38,650 bases of DNA, taken from positions 1 to 38,650 of the forward strand of contig JBECKQ010000215.1 in assembly GCA_040235375.1 (NCBI GenBank). Direction: 5' to 3'. Positions 16,353 to 24,300 of the stretch are shown here, in pieces. Within the stretch, counting starts at the first letter, position 1, and each line of letters opens with the position of its first letter. The notes below the pieces were generated by a model. That model did not search any database, was not told the origin of the DNA, and saw nothing but the letters and a program-made list of their open reading frames with translations. Origin of the DNA: JBECKQ01 sp040235375. Its GTDB lineage: Bacteria > Planctomycetota > Phycisphaerae > UBA1845. A program made the position numbers and the translations under genes.

Positions 16353-17348
16353 ATGAAAGAGAACCCGTTGATCAACGAGTTTCTGAACTACCTCAAGTAC
16401 GAGCGGCACTTCTCGCCTCACACGGCCAAGTGCTATGCCGCTGACCTCTCGCAGTTCTGCGAGTTTCTCGCCGGCGGAAACGGCGAGGTCCCGGCGGGAG
16501 CGGATTCAGCCGGACCGGCCGTGGGTGGAAGGCCGGTCGCAGCGGGGCGGGCCACTGCCGTCCTTGCGGCGACCGACATGAAGCAACGGCTGCTGCAGAT
16601 GGACGCCGACGAAGTGCGGAGGTATCTCGCCTACCTCGGCCAGCAGGATTATTCGAAGTCCACGACGGCGCGAAAGCTGGCGACCCTGCGCAGCTTCTAC
16701 AAGTTCTGTCTCCGCCGCGGCTACGTCGAGTCGAACCCGCTGGCGGCGATTCGCACGCCGAAGCAGGAGAAGCGGCTCCCGAAGTTCCTCGAGATCGACC
16801 AGATCAACAAGCTGCTCAACACGCCCGATGACACCACGTTCCTCGGCGCCCGCGACAAGGCGATGTTCGAGGTGCTTTACTCCACGGGCATTCGCGTCAG
16901 CGAGCTGGTCGACCTCAACCGCCTCGACGTCGACGAGAACACCCAGTGCATCCGCGTCCGCGGCAAGGGCAAGAAGCAGCGCACCGCGCCCATCGGTCCC
17001 ACGGCGCTCGGCGCCGTCCGGCGGTACCTGGCGATGAGAGACGCCGATCCGCGCGCCGCTTCCTTCGACCAGGAATCATTGTTCATCAACAAGCACGGCA
17101 AGCGCCTCAGCACGCGAAGCGTCCGCCGCAAGCTGGACAAGTATCTGGCCGAGGCGGGGCTCGACCCGAACGTGAGCCCGCACACGCTGCGGCACAGCTT
17201 CGCCACGCACATGCTCAACAACGGCGCCGATCTGCGCGGCGTGCAGGAGCTGTTGGGTCACCAGTCGATCTCGACGACGCAGATCTACACGCACCTGACC
17301 TCCGCGAAACTCAAGAGCACGTACGACGCGGCGCACCCGCGCTCGTAG
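16353..17348 (+). CDS. xerC: XerC/XerD-type tyrosine recombinase
   Basis: Xer recombinases resolve chromosome dimers at dif sites. All catalytic residues are present: Arg181 in STGIRVSEL, Lys205 in VRGKGKKQR, His277 and Arg280 in HTLRHSFATHML, His303 in LLGHQS and Tyr312 in TTQIYTHL. HSFATHML and DLRGVQELLGH are closer to XerC than to XerD, but the assignment between them is not firm. Residues about 41-75 are an Ala/Gly/Pro-rich insertion in the N-terminal SAM-like domain, making the protein 331 residues rather than about 300. ATG 16353 is preferred; GTG 16347 in frame is possible. No mobile-element features surround it, so a housekeeping role fits better than an integrase. Confidence 0.88.
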   Translation: MKENPLINEFLNYLKYERHFSPHTAKCYAADLSQFCEFLAGGNGEVPAGADSAGPAVGGRPVAAGRATAVLAATDMKQRLLQMDADEVRRYLAYLGQQDYSKSTTARKLATLRSFYKFCLRRGYVESNPLAAIRTPKQEKRLPKFLEIDQINKLLNTPDDTTFLGARDKAMFEVLYSTGIRVSELVDLNRLDVDENTQCIRVRGKGKKQRTAPIGPTALGAVRRYLAMRDADPRAASFDQESLFINKHGKRLSTRSVRRKLDKYLAEAGLDPNVSPHTLRHSFATHMLNNGADLRGVQELLGHQSISTTQIYTHLTSAKLKSTYDAAHPRS

Positions 17349-17378
17349 CGAAGCGACAAGGAAAACGCACTCACGGGA

Positions 17379-17408
17379 GAACCGGCCGCGACGGATTGCG
17401 GCCGGTTC
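17379..17408 (+). terminator. Strong terminator after the Xer gene
   Basis: A perfect 11-bp inverted repeat (GAACCGGCCGC / GCGGCCGGTTC) with an 8-nt loop is followed by TTTGCATTT. It lies 31 bp after the recombinase stop and before convergent genes, so it may serve both directions. Confidence 0.8.
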
Positions 17409-17426
17409 TTTGCATTTCAGGATCGA

Positions 17427-17657
17427 TCACGCCAGGATGAGGAAAAGAAGCCAGACGCCGACGCCCACGGCGTACATGCCGACGACGAGCGCCACGCAGA
17501 GTATGGCCGAGGCCACCGGCACCTCCGACAGGCGCTCGCACCGCAGCGTCTTGTAGACGATGGCGATGCTCAGGCAGAGCGGCACGAGCAGGAGCATCCG
17601 CTGCCAGCCGGCCGGACTCATCGGCGCCGTCAGGAAGGCGAGCAGGGTCGTCATCAT
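17427..17657 (-). CDS. Small integral membrane protein, unknown function
   Basis: The 76-residue protein has two hydrophobic segments (about 20-35 and 46-75) around a short charged loop KTLRCERLSE. It starts at ATG 17657, overlapping the stop of the preceding membrane-protein gene, so the two are translationally coupled. Both may work in the same membrane complex. No family is recognised. Confidence 0.7.
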   Translation of the reverse strand: MMTTLLAFLTAPMSPAGWQRMLLLVPLCLSIAIVYKTLRCERLSEVPVASAILCVALVVGMYAVGVGVWLLFLILA

Positions 17658-18103
17658 GGCGCCCCCTCCGGTCGCGGCTGGGCCCCGGTGCCGGGACGCA
17701 CGTAGTTCGGATCGGCGGAGGCCAGCGCGTCGAGAATGATCAGCACGTTCAGCAGCCCGGCCACTCCGCTGTAAATCACGCCCACGTCCTGGGCCACGAA
17801 GCCGGCTTCAACCTCTGGATGATGCCGGCGTTCGCCTTGACCCCACAGGTACGCGGCCACCGTGTGGCTGCCGGCGCAGATTTGCGCGAGAAACCACGCC
17901 GTCCGCTGCGTCGGCTGCACCGTGGATGAAACCCCCCCGATCGCCACGCCTCCCCAGTAGGTTAAGGCGATCACCACCATGAGGATCAAGCCGCGCCGCC
18001 GAAAGCCGAGATAGATATGCCCCAGACCCGGCAGCACCCACGCGAGAGCGCCGGCTGCCGCTACTCTGGCCATCGAGGGCTCGCTGCTTCTTGAATTCGC
18101 CAT
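17654..18103 (-). CDS. Multi-pass membrane protein with a TM2-like N-terminus
   Basis: From ATG 18103 the 149-residue protein begins with a short Ser-rich leader. It then has AWVLPGLGHIYLGFRRRGLIL, the glycine-rich turn typical of TM2-type small membrane proteins, followed by further hydrophobic segments near 40-60, 68-85 and 112-125. The ATG comes 2 bp after the fmdB stop, and the stop overlaps the next ATG, so this is the middle of a tight three-gene operon. The long upstream extension of the same frame to 18508 overlaps fmdB and is rejected. Function unknown. Confidence 0.75.
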   Translation of the reverse strand: MANSRSSEPSMARVAAAGALAWVLPGLGHIYLGFRRRGLILMVVIALTYWGGVAIGGVSSTVQPTQRTAWFLAQICAGSHTVAAYLWGQGERRHHPEVEAGFVAQDVGVIYSGVAGLLNVLIILDALASADPNYVRPGTGAQPRPEGAP

Positions 18104-18105
18104 TT

Positions 18106-18336
18106 CTACGACCGGAAATCGCCCATTGGACAAGGCCCCATACCGCACCGTTCGCAACTCGGCGGCGAACCCGCGTCGCTGCTCCGGGAGGAGCCGGCGG
18201 AAAACATGCTGAGCTTGCGGCTGGCCCCCATTCGACCGCACGAAGGGCACGCGATCGACTTGTCCCGGTTGCGCATTGGGGTCAACTGTTCGAACTCGTG
18301 GCCGCAATGCGAGCAGGCGTATTCGTAAAGGGGCAT
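18106..18336 (-). CDS. FmdB-family zinc ribbon protein
   Basis: The 76-residue protein starts MPLYEYACSHCGHEFEQL and continues with IACPSCGR, the two CxxC pairs (Cys8/Cys11, Cys30/Cys33) of the FmdB regulatory zinc ribbon family. Further cysteines near the C-terminus (SCERCGMGPC) are common in the family's tail. The family was named from a gene beside a formamidase operon, but its molecular role is not settled. It is the first gene of the minus-strand operon with two membrane proteins. Confidence 0.9.
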   Translation of the reverse strand: MPLYEYACSHCGHEFEQLTPMRNRDKSIACPSCGRMGASRKLSMFSAGSSRSSDAGSPPSCERCGMGPCPMGDFRS

Positions 18337-18537
18337 GGCTTCCTCGCTGCGAAACTCTGAATTTCACAAGTATACGTACCCTTCCGCGGACCGGCAAGCA
18401 GTCGCCGCTCGCCCGATCGTTGACACGCCGCCGGGGAGAACGATACTGCGGTCCTGTTGGACGCGTCGGGCGCGGTCGCAAAACGCATCGGGCATGAGCT
18501 GCGCTCAAACCCCGTGCAATCGACAGGAGGTTTTCAG

Positions 18538-18900
18538 ATGGGCAAGACGATCCGTATCGCGGTTTCGGTGGCCTGCCTTATGGCTGTGGCCGGATGCAGC
18601 GTCACGGGCACGTGGAGAACCACTTCCGTTGTTCCGGAGGATTACGCCCAGAAATTCGATTTCCAGGCCATCACCTTTGGCGACGACGACCTGTATACGG
18701 CCTCGGTCAGGCGCGACGATCAGGTGACCACCACCACCGGCACGTACGACTGGGAGCCGCTTTTCGGGAAACTGGAGCTCAGTCCTGAACAGGGCAACGC
18801 GCAAAAGTACTCGGCGTACCTGTCCTTCGGCAAGCTCGTGGTCAAAAGGCAGTACGACGACGAGACGGTGAAGGCTACGCTCGAGCGGGTTGCGGAGTAG
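18538..18900 (+). CDS. Small lipoprotein, unknown function
   Basis: The start is ATG 18538, preceded by GGAGG at good distance; the frame is open from 18457, but the internal start gives a proper signal. The 120-residue protein has a lipobox AVAGC (Cys20) followed by GTW. The mature part is rich in strands (LYTASVRRDDQVTTTTGTYDW and later KLVVKRQYDDETV) and resembles a small lipocalin-like or single beta-sheet lipoprotein. It is exported and lipid-anchored; function unknown. truB begins 140 bp downstream. Confidence 0.8.
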   Translation: MGKTIRIAVSVACLMAVAGCSVTGTWRTTSVVPEDYAQKFDFQAITFGDDDLYTASVRRDDQVTTTTGTYDWEPLFGKLELSPEQGNAQKYSAYLSFGKLVVKRQYDDETVKATLERVAE

Positions 18901-19040
18901 AAAGCCCGCACGCGAGCCGAGATCTGCCGCCAACCACGCGGTCGGAGTTATGCGCTTCCGTGTGCAATGCTCACGGAGCAGGGCACACGGCGACTTGCTC
19001 CGGCTGCGGCGCTCTGCTGTTTCCGTACTCGAATCACGTC

Positions 19041-19772
19041 ATGGACGGAGCCGTCAATCTCTTCAAGCCTCGCGGCATCACGTCGGCGAAGGCGCTTTAC
19101 CGCTTCCGCCGGATCAGCGGCATCCGCAAGAGCGGGCATACCGGCACGCTCGACCCCGCGGCCGAGGGCGTTCTCGTCATCTGCACGGGCAGGGGAACCA
19201 GGCTTGTCGAGCAGATCATGAATCTGCCCAAGGTCTACCGCGCGACGGCCAGGCTGGATGTGACCAGCGCCAGTTTTGACAGCGATACGCCACTGGAGCC
19301 GGTCAGAGCGCAGGTGATCCCCGACGCGAATAAGCTCGAGCGCGCCCTTGCGGAGTTCGTCGGCGACATCGAGCAGGCGCCGCCCGCGTTCAGCGCCCTG
19401 AAAATCGGCGGTGTGCCGGCCTATAAGCTGGCCCGCCAGCAAAAACCGCCTCGGCTCGGACCCCGCCGGGTGCGCGTCTATTGGCTCGCCGTGCGGGCAT
19501 ACGAGTGGCCTTCGATCGAATTCGAGATGGCCTGCGGTCGCGGCACGTACGTCCGCGCCCTGATTCGGGATCTGGGCCTCCGGCTCGGTACGGGGGGTTG
19601 CCTGACGGGGCTCCAGCGGAGGGCGGTGGGGCCTTTTCACATCGAGGACGCGTGGACTTTCGAGAAATTGGAGACAGCGGCAGCGACGAGTTATATACTG
19701 CCGCTCGATGAGTTGAAGCCGACCTTGGCGCGGTCAGCCGCTTGTATTCCAGCCAGACCGCGACAGGAGTAA
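19041..19772 (+). CDS. truB: tRNA pseudouridine(55) synthase
   Basis: TruB converts U55 of the tRNA T-loop to pseudouridine. The 243-residue protein starts MDGAVNLFKPRGITS. It carries the catalytic aspartate Asp38 in GHTGTLDPAAEGVL, the KVYRATARL strand near 64, PPAFSALKIGG and the C-terminal GTYVRALIRDLG motif. Start ATG 19041 matches the family N-terminus. An in-frame GTG at 18960 would add 27 residues containing CSGCG, which is probably not translated. The GH3-family gene follows 80 bp downstream. The usual neighbours rbfA and infB are absent. Confidence 0.93.
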   Translation: MDGAVNLFKPRGITSAKALYRFRRISGIRKSGHTGTLDPAAEGVLVICTGRGTRLVEQIMNLPKVYRATARLDVTSASFDSDTPLEPVRAQVIPDANKLERALAEFVGDIEQAPPAFSALKIGGVPAYKLARQQKPPRLGPRRVRVYWLAVRAYEWPSIEFEMACGRGTYVRALIRDLGLRLGTGGCLTGLQRRAVGPFHIEDAWTFEKLETAAATSYILPLDELKPTLARSAACIPARPRQE

Positions 19773-19852
19773 TGGCATGCGGTGGCCGTGCGAGGTGTAG
19801 GCCGTGCAGCCGTCGTGCGCAACGTCCGCCACGCGCCGGGGAGGCGCGAGAC

Positions 19853-21598
19853 ATGGGCAGTTCCGCCTCGCAATCAGCGATTGCTGGCGATGCCGTTCGG
19901 CAGCCGGTGCTTGACCGGCTCACCGTGATTGCGGCGCGCTGCCACGCGCAACGAGTCCTCAACAGGTTCCTGGCGGCGGCGAATCGGGCCATCGACACGC
20001 AGCAGCGCGTTCTTACCGCGAAAATCCTGCGAAACGCGGACAGTGCATTCGGCCGCGACCACCATTTCGCCGGGATACGCTCTTACGGCGACTTCGTCTG
20101 CCGTGTCCCGATCTCGCCGTACGATTACCTCCAGCCGTACGTGGAGAGAGTCAAACGCGGTGAATGCAGCGCCATGTTCGGGCGAAACCAGAAGGTGCTG
20201 ATGTTCGCCAAGACCAGCGGCACGACGGACATGCCCAAGTACGTGCCCGTCACCACGTCTTTCTTGAACGAGTATCGTCAGGGCTGGAACGCCTTCGGCA
20301 TCAAGGCGCTCGTGGATCATCCGGGCTGCTTCCTGCGGCCGATCGTGCAGGTCATCTCGCCCATGGACGAGGAGCACGCGGAGTGCGGGCTCCCCTGCGG
20401 AGCCATCACCGGCCTTATGGCCCAGAACCAGAAGCGCCTTGTGCGCAAGTACTACGTGGTGCCGCGCGAGGCGGCTTACGTTTCGGACGCAACCGCCCGC
20501 TATTATGCGGTGATGCGCTTCGCCCTGCCGGCGAACGTCGCCTTCCTGATCACCGCCAGCCCGGCCACGCAGCTCAAGCTCGCCCGCACCGCCGATCGCC
20601 ATGCGAGTCTGCTCATACGCGACATCCACGACGGCTCGCTGACGCGCGAGATCGACGTGCCTCCCGCCGTCCGCCCGGCGCTGGAAGCGCGGCTGCGCCC
20701 CGATCCGGCCACCGCCGCTCATCTGGAGACCATTCTCTCCCGCACGGGACGCTTGCTGCCGAAGCATTACTGGCGGCTCGGTTTCCTCGCGAACTGGACC
20801 GGCGGCACCATGAGCCTCTACCTGCGTGACTTCCCGGAATACTTCGGTGATGTGCCGGTACGTGACATTGGCCTGCTCGCCAGCGAAGGTCGCATGACCA
20901 TTCCCATCGAGGACGGTACCGCCGCAGGCATTCTCGACGTCGTCGGAAACTTCTACGAGTTCATTCCCGCCGAGGAGTACGGCTCGACCCGGCCGACGGT
21001 CCTGCGCGCTCATGAACTTGCCCTGGGCGGCGAGTATTTCATCCTGCTCACGAACTCCGCCGGCTTCTACCGTTACGACATCGGCGATCGCGTGATCGTG
21101 CGAGGCTTCTTCGGCCAGGCGCCGGTTATCGAGTTCCTGCACAAGGGGCTCCACGCCATGTCGCTGACCGGTGAGAAGCTCACGGAGCGGCAGGTGGTCA
21201 TCGCGTTCGAACGCACCGCGGGGGCCTTCCAGTTGGACGGATGCAACTTCGTGCTCGCCCCCCACTGGGGTGACCCGCCTCGATACCGCCTCCATCTCGA
21301 GGCCGGCGACGCCGACGAGGAGTCGCTTTGTCGGTTTGCCGTCTCCCTCGACGAGGCCATCGGCGCCGTCAACGTCGAGTACGCATCGAAACGTCGATCG
21401 GACCGACTGGCGACCCTGGAATTGAACCTGCTGCCCCCCGGATGGCTGAGCGAGCGGGATATCAGCGAGAGTGCACGGCACCGCCCGGCGAACGAGCAGT
21501 TCAAGCACCAGTTTCTGCTCAACACGCTCGGCGGCGACCGGATGTTCCCGACCCGGCTGGTCCGGGTGGAAGGCCCGACGGCCGCCGCGCAGGCTTGA
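19853..21598 (+). CDS. GH3 superfamily acyl-adenylating enzyme
   Basis: The 581-residue protein belongs to the GH3 (auxin-responsive promoter) family of ANL-fold enzymes, which in plants join amino acids to hormone acids through acyl adenylates. The ATP-binding motif FAKTSGTTDMPKYVP is at about 118-132. NWTGGTMSLY, SEGRMTIP, a YRYDIGDRV segment and LTGEKLTERQV follow in family order. The start ATG 19853 has GGGAGG upstream; the open frame begins at 19742. Bacterial members have mostly unknown substrates. It lies between truB and the malate dehydrogenase gene on the same strand. Confidence 0.85.
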   Translation: MGSSASQSAIAGDAVRQPVLDRLTVIAARCHAQRVLNRFLAAANRAIDTQQRVLTAKILRNADSAFGRDHHFAGIRSYGDFVCRVPISPYDYLQPYVERVKRGECSAMFGRNQKVLMFAKTSGTTDMPKYVPVTTSFLNEYRQGWNAFGIKALVDHPGCFLRPIVQVISPMDEEHAECGLPCGAITGLMAQNQKRLVRKYYVVPREAAYVSDATARYYAVMRFALPANVAFLITASPATQLKLARTADRHASLLIRDIHDGSLTREIDVPPAVRPALEARLRPDPATAAHLETILSRTGRLLPKHYWRLGFLANWTGGTMSLYLRDFPEYFGDVPVRDIGLLASEGRMTIPIEDGTAAGILDVVGNFYEFIPAEEYGSTRPTVLRAHELALGGEYFILLTNSAGFYRYDIGDRVIVRGFFGQAPVIEFLHKGLHAMSLTGEKLTERQVVIAFERTAGAFQLDGCNFVLAPHWGDPPRYRLHLEAGDADEESLCRFAVSLDEAIGAVNVEYASKRRSDRLATLELNLLPPGWLSERDISESARHRPANEQFKHQFLLNTLGGDRMFPTRLVRVEGPTAAAQA

Positions 21599-21714
21599 TG
21601 CGGCAATGCAGGCTGCGGTACGATGCGCGGGCGCCAGCAGCGAGTTCGCCGACCAGGCAATATCGAGGAGTGGGGCGAGCGACCACACGTCTTTCACTTG
21701 AATAGGAGGCCACG

Positions 21715-22656
21715 ATGAGACGCGCGAAAATCACGGTCATTGGAGCAGGAAACGTTGGTGCGAGCTGTGCCGTGTGGATCGCCCAGCGTGAACTCGGCGA
21801 CGTCGTCCTCATTGACATCCCTGATTTCGCGGACAAGACGAAGGGTAAAGCGCTCGATCTGCTCCAGTGCGGACCGGTCGATCGGTTCGACTGCCGGATC
21901 ACCGGGGGGGCCGACTACGCCGCGGCCGCGGACAGCGACGTCGTCGTGATCACCGCGGGCGTACCCCGAAAGCCGGGCATGAGCCGCGACGACCTCGTGC
22001 AGACGAACGTCAAGATCGTCAGCAGCGTCAGCGCGCAGATCGCCAGGGTGGCGCCGAAGGCCGTGCTGGTGATCGTGTCCAATCCGCTCGACGCGATGGT
22101 CTACACCGCGTGGAAAAAGTCTGGATTCCCCACGCAGCGGGTTGTCGGGCAGGCCGGCTGCCTCGATATCGCCCGATTCCGCGCCTTCCTCGCCATGGAG
22201 CTGAATTGCAGCGTCGAGGACATCAGCGCCCTCTTGCTGGGCGGCCATGGCGACGACATGGTGCCCTTGCCGCGCTACACCTCCGTCGCCGGCATTCCCG
22301 TGCAGCAACTGATTCCCGCAGACCGGCTGGAGGCGATCATCCAGCGGACGAAGATGGGCGGCGGCGAGATCGTCAAGCTGATGGGCACCAGCGCCTACTA
22401 CGCCCCGGCGGCCGGCAGCGTAGACATGGTTGAGGCCATCGTTCGCGACAAGCGCCGCATTCTCCCGTGCGCCGGTTTCTGCCAGAAGGAATATGGCGTG
22501 GGTGGCTACTTCGTCGGCGTGCCTTGCATGCTCGGCACCAACGGCGTGGAGAAGGTCGTCGAGGTCGAGCTCAACGCGGACGAGCGCAAGTTATTCGATT
22601 CGAGCGTGGCCCACGTGAAGGAGCTCTGCGAGCTGGCCGAGAAGTTCCTCGGCTAG
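21715..22656 (+). CDS. mdh: Malate dehydrogenase (LDH-like type)
   Basis: The enzyme interconverts malate and oxaloacetate with NAD in the TCA cycle. The 313-residue protein has the Rossmann motif GAGNVGAS at 10-17 and Asp34 to bind the NAD ribose. The substrate loop is PRKPGMSRDDL with Arg85 and Arg91, and the catalytic pair is Asp151/His178 (GCLDIARFR and GGHGDDM) with Arg154. Arg at the specificity position favours malate over lactate. GQAGCLD has Gln and Cys where the commonest form is GMAGVLD. An AGGAGG precedes the ATG by 5 nt. It is followed 50 bp later by a membrane-protein gene. Confidence 0.93.
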   Translation: MRRAKITVIGAGNVGASCAVWIAQRELGDVVLIDIPDFADKTKGKALDLLQCGPVDRFDCRITGGADYAAAADSDVVVITAGVPRKPGMSRDDLVQTNVKIVSSVSAQIARVAPKAVLVIVSNPLDAMVYTAWKKSGFPTQRVVGQAGCLDIARFRAFLAMELNCSVEDISALLLGGHGDDMVPLPRYTSVAGIPVQQLIPADRLEAIIQRTKMGGGEIVKLMGTSAYYAPAAGSVDMVEAIVRDKRRILPCAGFCQKEYGVGGYFVGVPCMLGTNGVEKVVEVELNADERKLFDSSVAHVKELCELAEKFLG

Positions 22657-22706
22657 GCTGCGCGACGCGGCGTCACGCGTGCCAAATCTGAGAAGGGAGT
22701 GCCACT

Positions 22707-23327
22707 ATGCGTCACCAATCGCAGGACGCATCGGAGGTGGAGCGCCGGCTTTGCCCCGGCCTGCAATCCGATTCGGGCGTGCAGTGGTCGTCGGCCACAG
22801 CGGAGGAAGCTCCGGCCATGTCGTACCCAGGAGGAAATCTCGTCGAAGTCTCCAGGCTGGAGGACCACAACTACCATCGCTCCCGGGTCGACGCCCACAT
22901 CACCGGCAACATCGTGTTCGTGGCTGCGATGGTGGTCATGGCCCTGCTCATCGGAGACCAGTTCAAACCTTTCCAGCACGGAGCGAAGTGGCTTGATCCG
23001 GTGCGGCTGGTATGGGTCGAACGCGATCAGGACTGGGTGGCCGAGAGCATCCTGGTGGACTCGGCGACATTTCCGCCGGTCGACAACACCGGTCCCGTCA
23101 TCACCGTGATGATCTACCCGATCGTGCTGTCCGCCGTGCTCGTGCTCGGTTCGCTGGCGATCGCGTACTTCATCTACACCGCGGCACGGCGGCAGACGCG
23201 CCTGATGCACGACGTGTACGCCGGCGCGGCGGACAGGCCGTACGATCGGCCGTGGAATGAAATCCGCGTGACATTCTGGGCGCTGGATGTCGCCCTCCTG
23301 TTCGCCCTCTTTCTGTTTCTGATGTAG
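22707..23327 (+). CDS. Membrane protein with three predicted helices, unknown function
   Basis: The 206-residue protein has a polar N-terminal region of about 60 residues. Hydrophobic segments follow at about 66-85 (NIVFVAAMVVMALLIG), 131-160 (the longest) and 188-206, the last running to the C-terminus (LLFALFLFLM). A region of about 45 residues between helices 1 and 2 is probably extracytoplasmic. GGGAG precedes the ATG at 22707. No family is recognised. Confidence 0.7.
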   Translation: MRHQSQDASEVERRLCPGLQSDSGVQWSSATAEEAPAMSYPGGNLVEVSRLEDHNYHRSRVDAHITGNIVFVAAMVVMALLIGDQFKPFQHGAKWLDPVRLVWVERDQDWVAESILVDSATFPPVDNTGPVITVMIYPIVLSAVLVLGSLAIAYFIYTAARRQTRLMHDVYAGAADRPYDRPWNEIRVTFWALDVALLFALFLFLM

Positions 23328-23328
23328 C

Positions 23329-23350
23329 GCGCCGGCGTTCGAGCCGGCGC
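23329..23350. terminator. Hairpin between convergent genes
   Basis: Perfect 8-bp stem GCGCCGGC / GCCGGCGC with loop GTTCGA, starting 2 bp after the membrane-protein stop and 24 bp before the convergent PilZ gene ends. There is no T-run, so it is a weak intrinsic terminator or an mRNA 3' end stabiliser. The GTTCGA loop is not a tRNA arm. Confidence 0.5.
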
Positions 23351-23373
23351 TTGCGCGACCGGGCGTACGCGCG

Positions 23374-24003
23374 TCACATCTGTGCATCTGCGCCGGTGAA
23401 CTGGATGCCGACACGGTGCTCCATGCCGTGCAGCAGGACGCAACTGCGTACCACGCCCGTCAGGGTCGGTTTCATGGGCAGCATGTCAAAGTGCGCGTGA
23501 ATGATCGAACCCGGAGGTATGTACTGCCGGTAGAGGAAGCTGAAGCCGCCGATGGAGATATCCTGCGTCAGGGCCGCGATTCGACGACGATGGACGGACT
23601 TCTCGCTCTGATTCTCGATGATGACGCTGATCTTCGTCTTCCATACCTTGCGCCTGTGCCGGCGCTGGCAATCGACGGGTTGGCGATATCCCAATCGATG
23701 AAAGGGCTCGGCGACAACCTGCTCTTTCATGTCCTGCGCCGGGCGGGGAGCCGACTGGCGCGCAGGTGGTGGCGCCGCAGGGGACACCGGCTGCGGGGCG
23801 GCGCATGGTGCCGGCGCGGGTCGCGAGTGCCGTGACGGCCACGATTCGTCGGTGTACGCGCGAGACGGCAGCGTCAGCAGGTCGGTCGCGTTGACGAGAT
23901 GGCCCGCGCACAGGAGCATCTCACCACCGGAGTTGTAGACCGGGCCGGGCGTTACGTTGCCTACCGCGAGCTCGCCCCGTCGTAGTTTCCGTAGTGTCAG
24001 CAT
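23374..24003 (-). CDS. PilZ domain protein with an N-terminal accessory region
   Basis: From ATG 24003 the 209-residue protein has an N-terminal part (LRRGELAVGNVTPGPVYN and MLLCAGHLV) that resembles the short domain found before some HD-GYP and PilZ proteins. A Pro/Ala-rich linker follows at about 58-92, then a PilZ domain. The c-di-GMP motif is RRHRR (RxxxR) near 114-118 and DISIGG (DxSxGG) near 148-153. Binding of c-di-GMP is therefore expected. The frame is open to 24057, and a start there is possible since the ribosome binding site is weak in both cases. It is the second PilZ gene in the window; no diguanylate cyclase gene is present. Confidence 0.75.
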   Translation of the reverse strand: MLTLRKLRRGELAVGNVTPGPVYNSGGEMLLCAGHLVNATDLLTLPSRAYTDESWPSRHSRPAPAPCAAPQPVSPAAPPPARQSAPRPAQDMKEQVVAEPFHRLGYRQPVDCQRRHRRKVWKTKISVIIENQSEKSVHRRRIAALTQDISIGGFSFLYRQYIPPGSIIHAHFDMLPMKPTLTGVVRSCVLLHGMEHRVGIQFTGADAQM

Positions 24004-24300
24004 CCTGCAAACCACTGCCCCGTGCGTCGGCGTGAAGTGTCTGCCGCGACCGCACATCCGCCTTGAATGTGCCGGTCACGCGTCAGGGCGGCCGGCACTT
24101 GCCCCTGCCTGTATCGTCGGCTTCGACGAGCGCCCCCCTGAGAACCGTCACCGCTCATTCACGGTCCGAGAACACGGGATAATGGCGTCATAATCTCCCG
24201 GGTTTATGGTCAACACCCGGACAGCGCGGTATGGTGCCGGATGATCCAGCGGATTGTCACGACGACGCTCCAAGGTCCCGCATTGCAGGAGTGCCAACCC

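Noticed and set aside
16353..17348. Xer recombinase as an integrase of a mobile element
   Set aside because: No attachment-site repeats, transposase, phage or conjugation genes nearby; sequence is of housekeeping Xer type.
19874..21697. 607-codon minus-strand frame opposite the GH3-family gene
   Set aside because: Antisense shadow; no domain motifs, and the plus-strand gene has the ATP-binding motif and a good ribosome binding site.
23329..23350. GTTCGA loop in a perfect hairpin as a possible tRNA T-arm
   Set aside because: No acceptor, D or anticodon arm can be built around it; it fits a 3'-end hairpin between convergent genes.
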